Assembly: GCF_036408855.1 (NCBI RefSeq)
Contig: NZ_JAZGJQ010000001.1
Span: forward strand, 1 to 64,000
Direction: 5' to 3'
DNA: 64,000 nt
Source: Olsenella_K absiana
GTDB taxonomy: Bacteria; Actinomycetota; Coriobacteriia; Coriobacteriales; Atopobiaceae
Of the stretch, positions 8,024-17,900 are shown piece after piece. The notes under the pieces were generated by a model that was given only the letters and a program-made list of their open reading frames with translations, was not told the DNA's origin and did no database searches. The position numbers and the translations under genes are program-made. Positions within the stretch are counted from its first letter, which is position 1, and every line of letters begins with the position of its first letter.

Positions 8024-8527
8024 CTAGGCCTCCCTCTCGGCGAGGAGCTTCCTGGTCCTCGCGACCAGGCCGCCCTCGTTGATGATCTCCTGGATGAACG
8101 GCGGGAACGGCTGTGCCTGGAAGCTCTTGCCGCTCGTCTCGTCGCGCACGACGCCCGTGTCGGCGTCGACGCTCACGACGTCACCGTCGGCGATGGCGTC
8201 GACGGCCTCGGGGCACTCGATGATCGGCAGGCCGATGTTGATGGCGTTGCGGTAGAAGATGCGCGCGAAGCTCTTCGCGATCACGACGGAGACCCCTGCC
8301 GCCTTGATGGCCACGGGCGCGTGCTCGCGGGAGGAGCCGCAGCCGAAGTTCTCCTCGGCGACGATGACGTCGCCGGGCCGGACGCGCTCGCGGAAGGTGG
8401 CGTCCAGGTCCTCGAGGCAGTGGGCGGCGAGCTGGGCGGGGTCGGAGGTGTTGAGGTAGCGCGCGGGGATGATGACGTCGGTGTCGACGTCGCGCCCGTA
8501 GCGGAAGGCGTTGCCCTTGAACTGCAT
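8024..8527 (-). CDS. leuD: 3-isopropylmalate dehydratase small subunit
   Basis: This 167-residue swivel-domain subunit pairs with LeuC to isomerise 2-isopropylmalate to 3-isopropylmalate. The VDTDVIIPARYL start and FGCGSSREHAP and AKSFARIFYRNAINIGLP motifs are characteristic. The short length matches the archaeal/clostridial-type LeuD that pairs with a roughly 420-residue LeuC, as found here. AAGGAGAAG precedes the ATG. Confidence 0.96.
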   Translation of the reverse strand: MQFKGNAFRYGRDVDTDVIIPARYLNTSDPAQLAAHCLEDLDATFRERVRPGDVIVAEENFGCGSSREHAPVAIKAAGVSVVIAKSFARIFYRNAINIGLPIIECPEAVDAIADGDVVSVDADTGVVRDETSGKSFQAQPFPPFIQEIINEGGLVARTRKLLAEREA

Positions 8528-8566
8528 GTTCTTCTCCTTTGTGGGTGGGTGCCTAAGGTGGCGCGC

Positions 8567-9832
<1,266 letters not shown>

Positions 9833-9850
9833 GTCGTCCCTCTCTAGGTG

Positions 9851-9881
9851 GGGCGGCGCCGCCCTCGGAGCGGCGCCGCCC
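9851..9881 (-). promoter_or_regulatory. Intercistronic hairpin between leuA and leuC
   Basis: A perfect 12-bp inverted repeat (GGGCGGCGCCGC / GCGGCGCCGCCC, 7-base loop) lies in the 90-base gap between the leuA stop and the leuC start. No T-run follows on the minus strand, so it is more likely an mRNA-processing or 3'-end stability element than a full terminator. It could set leuA apart from leuCDB in transcript level. Confidence 0.6.
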
Positions 9882-9922
9882 TGCTGCCTCCCGGTGCCTG
9901 CCAGGCCCGGGCGTCCGTCGTG

Positions 9923-11473
9923 CTACCTCGCCTGCGCGCCCTTGTCCTCGCGCGAGCGCTGCGTCGAGATCATGCGGTTGATCGCGTTGACGTAGGCCTT
10001 GGCGGAGGACACGACGATGTCGTTGTCCGAGCCACGGCCGGTGAAGACGCGGCCGTCGTCGGCCTGGATGCGCACCGTGACCTCGCCGAGGGCGTCGATG
10101 CCGCGGGTGACCGCCTTGACTGCGAACTCCTGCAGGTCGCCGTGGATGGCGACGACCTCGTCGATGGCCTTGTAGGCGGCGTCGACGGGGCCGGTGCCGG
10201 TGGCGCAGACCACGTGCTGGGCGCCGACCTCGTCGGTGATCGTGGCGGTGGCGGTGGGCACCAGCGGATCGCCGCAGGTGACCTGCAGCGCGTCCAGGGT
10301 GTAGACGGCGCTCACCTCGCGCTGGCGCTCCTGCACCATCGACTCCAGGTCCTCGTCGTAGACCTCCTTCTTCTGGTCCGCGATCTCGAGGAAGCGCTTG
10401 TAAATGTCGTCGTACTCGTCCTCGGAGAAGGTGTAGCCGAGCTCGGCGAGGCGGTGCTTGAGCGCCGCGTGGCCGCTGCGCGCGGAGAGGATGATCTCGG
10501 AGCCCGCGGCGCCCACGTCCTCGGGGTTGATGATCTCGTAGGTGTCGCGTGCCTTGAGCACGCCGTCCTGGTGGATGCCGGAGGAGTGCGCGAAGGCGTT
10601 GGCGCCCACGATGGCCTTGTTGGCCTGTACGTTCATGCCGGTGATGCGGCTGACGAGGTGGCTCGCGCGGGTGAGCTCCTGCGTGACCACGCCGGTGTGG
10701 GCGTCGAGCTCGTCGCCGTGCATCTTGATGGCCATGACGACCTCCTCGAGCGCGGTGTTGCCGGCGCGCTCGCCCAGGCCGTTGATCGTGCACTCGATCT
10801 GCGTGGCGCCGTTCTTGACGCCGGCCAGGGCGAGAGCCGTGGCCATGCCGAGGTCGTTGTGGGTGTGGACGGAGATCGTCACGTTCTCGATGCCGCGCAC
10901 GTTGTCGGCGAGGCCCTTGATGCGGGCACCGAAGTCATCGGGCATCTGGTAGCCGGTGGTGTCGGGGATGTTGACGACGGTGGCGCCGGCGTCGACGGCC
11001 GCCTGGATCACGCGCTCGAGGAACTTCTGGTCGGCGCGGCCGGCGTCCTCGGCGTAGAACTCGACGTCCTCGACGTAGCGCTTGGCGTACTTGACGCAGT
11101 GGATCGCGCGCTCGACGCACTCGTCCTCGCTGATGCGGAGCTTCTCGCGCAGGTGCTGCGGGGAGACGCCCAGGCCCGTGTGGATGCGCGGGCGCTTGGC
11201 GGTCGAGAGGGCCTCGGCCGCGCGGTCGATGTCCTTGTCGACGGCGCGCGTCAGGCCGACGACGACCGCGTCGTCGCCCGCCAGGCGGCCGATCTCCTGC
11301 ACGGAGCGGAAGTCGCCGGGCGAGGAGATGGGGAAGCCCGCCTCGATGACGTCGACGTGCATGCGGAGCAGCTGCTGGGCGATGACGAGCTTCTCCTCGG
11401 TGTTCATGGAGGCGCCGGGCGACTGCTCGCCGTCGCGCAGGGTGGTGTCGAAGATGTCGATCTTGCGAGTCAT
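9923..11473 (-). CDS. leuA: 2-isopropylmalate synthase
   Basis: LeuA condenses acetyl-CoA with 2-oxoisovalerate, the committed step of leucine synthesis. The DRE-TIM metallolyase motif FDTTLRDGEQSPG sits at residues 8-20. The downstream HTHNDLGMATA segment and the GIHQDGVLK lid motif are also present. The C-terminal about 130 residues form the LeuA allosteric domain, the usual site of leucine feedback inhibition. At 516 residues it is of standard length. It is the first structural gene of the operon, 213 bases after a leucine-rich leader peptide. Confidence 0.96.
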   Translation of the reverse strand: MTRKIDIFDTTLRDGEQSPGASMNTEEKLVIAQQLLRMHVDVIEAGFPISSPGDFRSVQEIGRLAGDDAVVVGLTRAVDKDIDRAAEALSTAKRPRIHTGLGVSPQHLREKLRISEDECVERAIHCVKYAKRYVEDVEFYAEDAGRADQKFLERVIQAAVDAGATVVNIPDTTGYQMPDDFGARIKGLADNVRGIENVTISVHTHNDLGMATALALAGVKNGATQIECTINGLGERAGNTALEEVVMAIKMHGDELDAHTGVVTQELTRASHLVSRITGMNVQANKAIVGANAFAHSSGIHQDGVLKARDTYEIINPEDVGAAGSEIILSARSGHAALKHRLAELGYTFSEDEYDDIYKRFLEIADQKKEVYDEDLESMVQERQREVSAVYTLDALQVTCGDPLVPTATATITDEVGAQHVVCATGTGPVDAAYKAIDEVVAIHGDLQEFAVKAVTRGIDALGEVTVRIQADDGRVFTGRGSDNDIVVSSAKAYVNAINRMISTQRSREDKGAQAR

Positions 11474-11686
11474 GGCAGATCCTCTCGGTCGTGGTCCTCT
11501 TGGGTTCGTGGCCGAGGGACGTGCGTCTTCTACGGTGAGGTTGCGAGGGATGGGTGGTGCTGGCCGCTTGGTGCCTGCCCGGGGCGGGGCGCTCCGAGTC
11601 GTCGCCGCCGGCGAGGTCGTGCTGCAGACGCCTGCCCTAGGGGGCTGGGCGGAGCGCGTGCCGGCGCGCCGGGTCGCTGGGGGACC
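11474..11686 (-). promoter_or_regulatory. Untranslated leader of the leu operon (candidate attenuator)
   Basis: This GC-rich segment lies between the leader-peptide stop and leuA. It contains competing complementary blocks, notably GCGCTCC/GGAGCGC (plus-strand 11588-11594 and 11651-11657) and a local GCCC/GGGC hairpin near 11635-11645. Alternative pairing of this kind would be needed for attenuation. I do not see a canonical stem with a U-run, so termination could be U-poor, Rho-dependent or translational instead. Confidence 0.4.
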
Positions 11687-11797
11687 CTATAGCGCTAGGC
11701 GTAGGTCGAGGGAGGCGAGTAGCTGCGCGTGGCGATCGCTCGTGGCGCGACGCGCGCGCCAGGCGGCCTGTGCTATTGCAACCTCAACGTTAGACAT
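11687..11797 (-). CDS. leuL: Leucine-rich leader peptide of the leu operon (LeuL-like)
   Basis: This 36-codon frame starts at ATG 11797 with GAGGGACAACGTC upstream. It ends in HAQLLASLDLRLAL, which has six leucines in the last twelve residues. Four of the six are CTA, a codon that should be rare in this GC-rich genome, and the other two are CTC. It lies 213 bases before leuA on the same strand. A short peptide loaded with the end-product amino acid at its C-terminus is the classic arrangement of transcription attenuation by ribosome stalling at scarce charged tRNA-Leu. The symbol is by function and position; leader peptides are not conserved in sequence. Confidence 0.7.
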   Translation of the reverse strand: MSNVEVAIAQAAWRARRATSDRHAQLLASLDLRLAL

Positions 11798-11818
11798 GAC
11801 GTTGTCCCTCGACCGTGT

Positions 11819-11876
11819 GCATCGGCCCTTCCGATGCGTTGTGGCTAGATTGCCACAGATGCGCTCGGGGCGCCAA
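11819..11876 (-). promoter_or_regulatory. Candidate leu promoter with overlapping inverted repeat
   Basis: On the minus strand, TTGGCG (11876-11871) and CAATCT (11852-11847) are 18 bases apart. The -10 lies inside a perfect inverted repeat TGTGGCAATCTAGCCACA (11857-11840) that could be an operator. A second perfect repeat, GCATCGG/CCGATGC (11819-11837), would sit at the 5' end of the transcript, before the leader-peptide ribosome-binding site. Confidence 0.4.
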
Positions 11877-11886
11877 AGTGACTTGA

Positions 11887-11918
11887 TTTGGAAACACGGG
11901 GGTACCTCGTTTGGAAAC
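11887..11918. repeat. Pair of TTTGGAAAC boxes upstream of the leu promoter
   Basis: TTTGGAAAC at 11887-11895 and the near-palindrome CGTTTGGAAACG at 11908-11919 are spaced 22 bases apart. Together with TGCCACAG at 11851 they recur in the same order at 41913-41954, before a GNAT gene. This suggests a shared regulator-binding or dispersed element. Confidence 0.35.
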
Positions 11919-11930
11919 GCGGCCGCCGCG

Positions 11931-13817
11931 CTACGGGCGCGCGCCACGCGCGACCTGCGGCTCGCCGGCGGGGGCCACGGGCGCGGCCGAGAGGTCCCTT
12001 CGCTGGTAGAGGCCGTCGTCCACGAAGCCGAGCCCCCTGTAGTAGCCCCGCGTGCCGATGGAGCTGACCACGCAGAGCCCCGCGTAGCCCTCCTCGGCGG
12101 CAATGCTCGCGGCGCGCTCGACGAGGGCGCGGCCGAGCCCTCGGTGTTGGGCCGAGGCGTCCGCGCGCCCGAGGTGGGCCGCCTCGCCGTAGACGTGGAC
12201 CTCCCGGATCATCGCGTCTCCCGGCCTGGTGGCGAGCTCGTCCGTGCGGAGCCGCTCCCACCGGGGCAGGGAGAGGCGCAGGAAGCCGGCGATGCGCCCC
12301 TCGGGCGTGACCCATTCGAGGAAGCGCTCACGCGTGACGTCCGTCTCGTAGGGGACGTCGACGAGCTCGAGGCGGGAGAGGTCGACCTCCCTGCGCGCGA
12401 TCTCCCGGTAGCGGATCTCGCGGACGCGCCGGGAGAGCCCGGAGGCGCGGATCTTCTCGTCCACGAGCTGGCGCAGGTTGGCGTGCTTGTTGCCCACGAG
12501 GATGTCGTCCGCGCCTATGTCCCTGATCATGCGGGAGATCCGCATGTAGGGCGGGGTGGCGAGGACGTCTGCCACCAGGACGTCGACGAGCTCCTCCACC
12601 GTGTACGGCCGCCATGCGCCGCGGTCGTAGAGGGCGACCAGCCGCGTGCCGGGGACGAGTGCGCACGGGTAGAGCTTGACCTCGTCCGGCCTGAGGGCGG
12701 GGTCGGAGACGAGGGCGGAGAAGTCCCGGCGGTCGAGCTCGGGCGTCGCGCCCACGAGGTTGAGCATCAGGTGGGAGTGGATCTTGAAGCCGTAGAGCCT
12801 GATCAGGGCGAAGGCGCGCCTGACCTCCTCCAGGCTGGTGTTGCGCCCGTTGGCGGCAAGCGCGTCCTCGCGGGTGCTCTGGACGCCAATCTGGACCTTG
12901 GTGCAGCCGAGGCGGCGGAGGAGCCTCAGGCACTCCGGCGTGACGGCGTCGGGGCGGGTCTCCACGACGAGGCCGACCACCCGGTGCGTCGCCCCCTCGT
13001 TGCGCGCGTGCTCGCGGGCGAGCTCGTCGAGGGTCGCGGTCTGGCGGGCGAGAAGGGCGCGCGCTCCCTCGGCCGCGCCGTCGCCGCCCGGGCCCCAGAG
13101 GCGCCGCACCGCGTCGTTGTAGGAGAGCCTGCCGGCGTCGACCAGCTCCTGCGTCGGGCGGACGCGCTCGGCGAGCTCCTCCGCGTCGTCCGTCAGCCCG
13201 GCCTCGCGGTAGAGGGCCCGGAGGCGCTCGGCCTCCCCGTCGCCGCCGGGCCAGTCGTTGACGGCGCGGAAGAGCTCCCGGACGAACCACACCTGGTAGG
13301 CGCGCGGGTAGTCGCTCCACGTGCCGCCGAGCACGATGAGCTCGACCTTGTCGGTCGGGTGGCCCATCTGCGAGAGGGCCCTGAGGCGGGCGTGGACCTG
13401 GAGGTAGGGGTCGAAGAAGCCCTGCTCCGCCCGGCGGCAGGCGGGCTCGCGGTGGAGGTAGCTCTTGGGCATGCGCACGTCGTTGGGACAGAAGACGCAG
13501 CTGCCGGAGCAGGGGGCGGGCCGGGTGAGGACCGTGACGGTCGCGACGCCCGAGGCGGTGCGCCGCGGCTTCAGGCGCAGCGTCTCCACGAGCCGCCGCT
13601 CGAGCTCGCAGTCGACTTCCCAGGAGGACCAGCGTGCCGGGTCGGCCTCGCGCACGTGCAGGTAGTAGGGGAGGACCTGGCGCTTGGAGAGGTGGCGCGC
13701 GTTGTCGTGGACGCCGCGGTTGTGCGCGCGGATGATGCGGTCGAGCTCCGCCGGGCCGAGGGCGCGGCCGGGCTCGCGGCGCAGGCGTTCGAGTATGTCG
13801 AGCAGTAGTTCCTCCAT
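11931..13817 (-). CDS. elp3: Elp3-type tRNA U34 carboxymethyltransferase (radical SAM plus GNAT)
   Basis: This 628-residue protein has the full Elp3 architecture. An N-terminal segment of about 90 residues precedes a radical-SAM domain with CSGSCVFC (C103, C107, C110 binding the [4Fe-4S] cluster), and a C-terminal GNAT acetyl-CoA domain has the QHRGLGRA motif at 557-564. Biochemically studied Elp3 proteins make 5-carboxymethyluridine (cm5U) at tRNA wobble position 34 from acetyl-CoA and S-adenosylmethionine; bacterial and archaeal forms act without other Elongator subunits. It is divergent from a Trm9-like methyltransferase 66 bases away. TATAAT sits 8 bases before the ATG and no ribosome-binding site fits, so the mRNA may be leaderless. 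Confidence 0.93.
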   Translation of the reverse strand: MEELLLDILERLRREPGRALGPAELDRIIRAHNRGVHDNARHLSKRQVLPYYLHVREADPARWSSWEVDCELERRLVETLRLKPRRTASGVATVTVLTRPAPCSGSCVFCPNDVRMPKSYLHREPACRRAEQGFFDPYLQVHARLRALSQMGHPTDKVELIVLGGTWSDYPRAYQVWFVRELFRAVNDWPGGDGEAERLRALYREAGLTDDAEELAERVRPTQELVDAGRLSYNDAVRRLWGPGGDGAAEGARALLARQTATLDELAREHARNEGATHRVVGLVVETRPDAVTPECLRLLRRLGCTKVQIGVQSTREDALAANGRNTSLEEVRRAFALIRLYGFKIHSHLMLNLVGATPELDRRDFSALVSDPALRPDEVKLYPCALVPGTRLVALYDRGAWRPYTVEELVDVLVADVLATPPYMRISRMIRDIGADDILVGNKHANLRQLVDEKIRASGLSRRVREIRYREIARREVDLSRLELVDVPYETDVTRERFLEWVTPEGRIAGFLRLSLPRWERLRTDELATRPGDAMIREVHVYGEAAHLGRADASAQHRGLGRALVERAASIAAEEGYAGLCVVSSIGTRGYYRGLGFVDDGLYQRRDLSAAPVAPAGEPQVARGARP

Positions 13818-13883
13818 GGGTGTGCATTATAGCGGCCGGCCGCGCCGGCCCGACGCCCGGCGCGGCCTTGCTAGAATCACGTC
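13818..13883. promoter_or_regulatory. Divergent promoters of elp3 and the Trm9-like gene, apparently leaderless
   Basis: On the minus strand, TATAAT (13831-13826) ends 8 bases before the elp3 ATG. On the plus strand, TAGAAT (13872-13877) ends 6 bases before the methyltransferase ATG. Both would start transcription at or next to the initiation codon. The -35 regions of the two promoters would overlap in the shared GC-rich centre (about 13849-13854), which would couple their expression. Confidence 0.6.
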
Positions 13884-14744
13884 ATGGACGAGAAGAGACA
13901 GGGGCGCCGGCCTCCCGGTGCGGGTGGCGACGGGGCGCCGGCGCGGGACATGGGGCGCGACTGCGCCCTGCTGATGGACGAGGTCAACGCCCGCTTCTAC
14001 AGCGAGCAGGCGACGTCCTTCTCCTCTACGCGCCGATCGCCCTGGCCGGGGTGGCGGCGCTGCCTCGCGGACGCGGGCCTGGCCTCCGGCGCGCCGGGCA
14101 CGGGTCCGCTCCGGGTGCTCGACGTCGCCTGCGGCAACCTCCGCCTCGCGCGCTTCCTCGCAGACGAGCTTCCCGGGGAGCCCGTGCGCTACCGGGGGGT
14201 GGACTCCTGCCCCGAGCTGGCGCGGGGCTGGGCGCCGCCCGCTGGCTGGGAGGCGAGGCTCGTGGGCGCCGACCTCGTCTGCGCCCTCCTCGACGACCGC
14301 GCACCCTGCGCCCTGGACGTCGCCCTCGGGGGCGCAGGCGAGCAGGACCTCGTCGCCTGCTTCGGCTTTCTGCACCACGTGCCGACCTTCGCGGCGCGCC
14401 TCCGGCTGCTGCGCGCGCTCGCAGCGCGCCTCGCGCCGGGAGGGACCTGCTGCGTCTCCCTCTGGCGCTTCATGAGCGACGCCGGCCTCGCCGAGCGCGC
14501 TCGCCGCACGACCGCCGAGGCCGCCTCGGAGCTCGGCCTCGGCGCGGGGTCGCTCGGCGAGGGCGACTACCTGCTCGGGTGGCAGGGGGTGCCCGGCGCC
14601 TGGCGCTACTGCCACAGCTTCTCCGGAGACGAGGTGGACGCCCTGGTCTGCGACCTCGGCTGCGGGGTCGAGGTCGCAGACCGCTTCCGCTCCGACGGCC
14701 GGACGGGCTCCCTCAACGCCTACCTGGTGCTCAGGAGGCGCTAG
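13884..14744 (+). CDS. Trm9/ALKBH8-like SAM-dependent methyltransferase
   Basis: This 286-residue class I methyltransferase matches the eukaryotic tRNA wobble methyltransferase Trm9 at several defining sites. These are FSSTRRSPWP at 46-55 (yeast FSQTRYKPWP), the SAM-binding VLDVACGN at 78-85, FLHHV at 162-166 (yeast AVVHHW), a conserved Trp at 194, and WRYCHSFSGDEVDALV near 240-255 (yeast YRYYHLYREGELAEDC). Trm9 methylates cm5U34 to mcm5U34 after Elp3 acts. Its position directly divergent from elp3 supports the same substrate here, an inference that needs testing. Other class I methyltransferase roles remain possible. Confidence 0.75.
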   Translation: MDEKRQGRRPPGAGGDGAPARDMGRDCALLMDEVNARFYSEQATSFSSTRRSPWPGWRRCLADAGLASGAPGTGPLRVLDVACGNLRLARFLADELPGEPVRYRGVDSCPELARGWAPPAGWEARLVGADLVCALLDDRAPCALDVALGGAGEQDLVACFGFLHHVPTFAARLRLLRALAARLAPGGTCCVSLWRFMSDAGLAERARRTTAEAASELGLGAGSLGEGDYLLGWQGVPGAWRYCHSFSGDEVDALVCDLGCGVEVADRFRSDGRTGSLNAYLVLRRR

Positions 14745-14792
14745 GGCCGCGCGTGGGGCGTGCCCGGCTCACCGGGGCCCTAGGCACAGAAA

Positions 14793-14828
14793 AGGGCCGG
14801 TCGGGGGTAGGGTTCCCGGCCGGCCCTG
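14793..14828 (-). terminator. Terminator shared by convergent genes
   Basis: An AGGGCCGGTCGGG / CCCGGCCGGCCCT stem with a short loop is flanked on the minus-strand 3' side by CTTTTCTG. The T-run therefore serves the YhgE-like gene arriving from 14902, while the same hairpin may stop the methyltransferase transcript. Confidence 0.75.
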
Positions 14829-14901
14829 CGCCGTCGGAGGAAGGTGTCCGGCGGCGCGAGACGAGGCGATGCCCAGTGGCGCCTTCGCGCGTCAGGCGAG
14901 G

Positions 14902-17900
14902 CTAGTCGTCCTGCCTGTCATGGGAGAAGAGCGCGGCGAGTCGGTCGAGGAACGACTGGCCCCCCTGGTCGCTCGAGGTGGACGCGGAGTCGTCCGAGGA
15001 CGCGCCAGTCGTGTCGTCCGGCTTCGAGACGCCGGAGACGACGTAGACGAACTCGACCTCGTTGACGTCGGTGTTGGCGGGGTCGACGAAGGAGTGGAGC
15101 TTGTAGCCCCGGCCTAGCTTCTCGTCGATCGTGTCCTGCAGCTTGTCGAGCACCTTCTGGTCCATGCCGTCGACGGAGTCCGCGAGCTGCTGGAGGCCGT
15201 CCGAGAGCGTGTTGGAGCCGTCGTAGGCCTGGGAGGTGCCGTCAGCGAGGGTGGCGAGGCCGCTGGAGAGGGTGTCGGCGCCGTCGGCGAGGGTCCCCAT
15301 GCCGTCGTCGAGCGTCGAGGCGCCGCTCGCGAGCCTTGCGGCGCCGTCGTCGAGCTGCGTGGAGCCTGAGCGCAGCGTGTCGATGCCGGCCTCGAGCGCC
15401 TGGGCGCCCTGGGAGAGCTGGCCTGCGCCGGCCGCGGCTGCCTTGGCCTTCTCGTCCACGGTGCTTGCGCCGGCCGCGAGCCTCGCGGCACCGTCGTCGA
15501 GCTGGGTCGCGCCCGAGCCGAGGGTGTCGATGCCGCCCTTGAGCTGGCTTGCGCCACCGTCGACCTTCTCCGCGCCCTCGGCGAGGGCGGTCGCTGCGCC
15601 GAGCAGGGTGGGGTTGCCGCTGGCGTCGGTCTGCTGCGTGAGGCTGCCCACCAGCTGGGACACGCCGTCGCTCACCTGCTCCGCCCCGCCGGCGAGCTTG
15701 TCGAGCTGCCCGGGCATGGACGCCTGCATCTGGGCGAGGCTCTGCTGCGTGCCACCCACGAGGGACTTGGAGTCCTTGACCACGCCCCTGGACTCGGCGA
15801 GGATGCCGCTCGCGCTCTGGGTGATCTGGGAGATGCCGCCGGCGCTGGCCTGCAGGCTCTGCAGGTCCTGCGCAAGGGCGCTCGCGTCCGCGGAGAAGGA
15901 CTGGGCGTCGGCGGAGACGGACTGCGCCGCCTTGGCCGCCGAGCCGACGGACTGGGCCGCCGAGCCGATCTCGCTCGCCGCGCTTCCGATGCCCTGGGCC
16001 GCCGAGCCGATCTTCTCGGCCGCGGGGGCAGCCGCGGTGGCCGCGCTCGTGGCCGAGCTCTGGGCGCTCGACGCGTTGGTCTGCGCGGAGCCCAGCGAGC
16101 CCTGGGCGCTCTGGATGGCGGCCTTCTGCGCGTCGGTCAGGGTCGGGTCGGAGAGCAGGCCCTGGAGCTGCGAGCTGGCGGCGCTGATGTCGGAGGCGGC
16201 GGCGCCGGCGGACTTGGCGGCCGCGGAGGCGCTGCCGGAGACGTCGCCCTGGGCGCTGGCGGCCGCCTGCGCCGTCTGCGCGGCGCCCTGGGCGCTCGCG
16301 GCCGCGCTCTGGGCGGAGCTTGCCGCGGAGCCGAGGTCGCTCGAGATGCCCTGGAGGTCGGAGCCGAGCTTCTGGAGGTCCTGAGCGACCTTGGAACCGT
16401 CAGCGTTGGCGCTGGTGGCGTAGCCGCCGACGGTCTTCATCGCCTCGGAGCTCTGGGCCTCGAGGGTCGCCACCTCGCCGTCGATGGTGTCGAGGCGGCT
16501 GGAGATCTGGTCGAGGCTCGAGCTGGCGGAGCCGAGCATGCTCGGTATCGTGGAGTCGAGGGTGCTCCTCAGCTGCTGGGTGCCCTCGGAGACCGCCGCG
16601 GCGCCCTCCTTGAGCTGGTTGAGCTGGCTCACCTGCTGGGAGTCCTGGAGCTTGGCCTTGAGCGCCGCGGCGCCACCCTTGAGCTGGCTCGTGCCCGAGG
16701 CGAGCTCGGTCGCGCCCGCGGCGAGCCTGGCGGTGCCGGCGACCGCCTGGGCCGTGCCGTCCTTGAGGTCGCTCGCGCCCTGGGCAACGGGGCTCGTGCC
16801 CTGGGCCTGGAGCTGAGAGAGCCCGCTGGCGAGGGAGCCGGCGCCCTGGGTGAGCGTGGCCGACCCGGCGGCGAGCTGCGCCGTGCCGGAGACGGCGGAT
16901 GCCGTGCCGCCCTTGAGCTCGGCCGCGCCCTCGGCGAGCGCCGCCGACCCGCCCTTGGCGGACGACGCCCCGGAGGCCAGGGACGCCGAGCCCTCGCTCG
17001 CGCTGCCGGCCCCGTCGTTGATGAGGCCGAGGGCGGCCGCGAGGGACTTGCCACCGTCGTTGAGCTTGCCGACGCCGCTCTCGAGCTCGCTCGTGGCGTC
17101 AGTGAGCTCGGAGGTGTCGTAGTCGTTCACGTCGATGGCGAGCGAGAGGGGCATCGCGCTTATCTGCCAGCCGTCGTACGTGAAGTCCTGGGCGTCGCCG
17201 GTGATGTGGTAGTCGCCGTCCGAGCCGGGCAGCACCAGGTAGGTGACGAGGGTGTTGCTGCCGACCTCGGCCGTCGTGGCGTCTTGCGCCTCGTCGAGCC
17301 TGAAGTTCGCTTTGGGGAAGGTGCCCTGCGCCTGCAGCAGGAAGCTCTTGGCGAAGTCCGCGGTGGCGGAGTCGTCGTCTGCGCCCTCGACCTTGAGCTC
17401 GATGTCGAGCCTGCCGCTCTTGCCCGCGAGGTCGTCGGGCGAGACCTGCTTGCCGTCGAGCGTGTAGGTGAGGCTCACCTTCCAGGGGAGCGCGGTCGTG
17501 GAGTCGAGGTCGCCCTGGTAGTAGAAGGGCTTGTCGGCCGTGGTGGTGAGCTGGACCGAGCCGCCCTCGTTCGTCAGCTGCTGGGAGGTCGAGAGGTTCT
17601 TGACGCTGGTGTAGGTGCCGGGGTCGGAGACGTCGACGGCGTCCGTGGTGTCGAAGGAGTTGACCACGTAGACGCCCTGGCTCGCGCCGGAGGCGTCGGT
17701 CTTGGTGTAGACGATCTCGTTCTTGGCGGACTGGCTGGCGCTGCCGTCCTGGCTCGATGCGTCGGAGGGGCCCGTCGTGGCCTCCTCGGCGAGCGCCTCG
17801 ACGGCGCCGTAGGGGACGCTCATGGAGAGGCCGAGCGCCGCCGTGATGGCGCCGGCCGCGATCCTCCTGCCGAGGCTGGGGACGCCCGAGAGCTCCTGCA

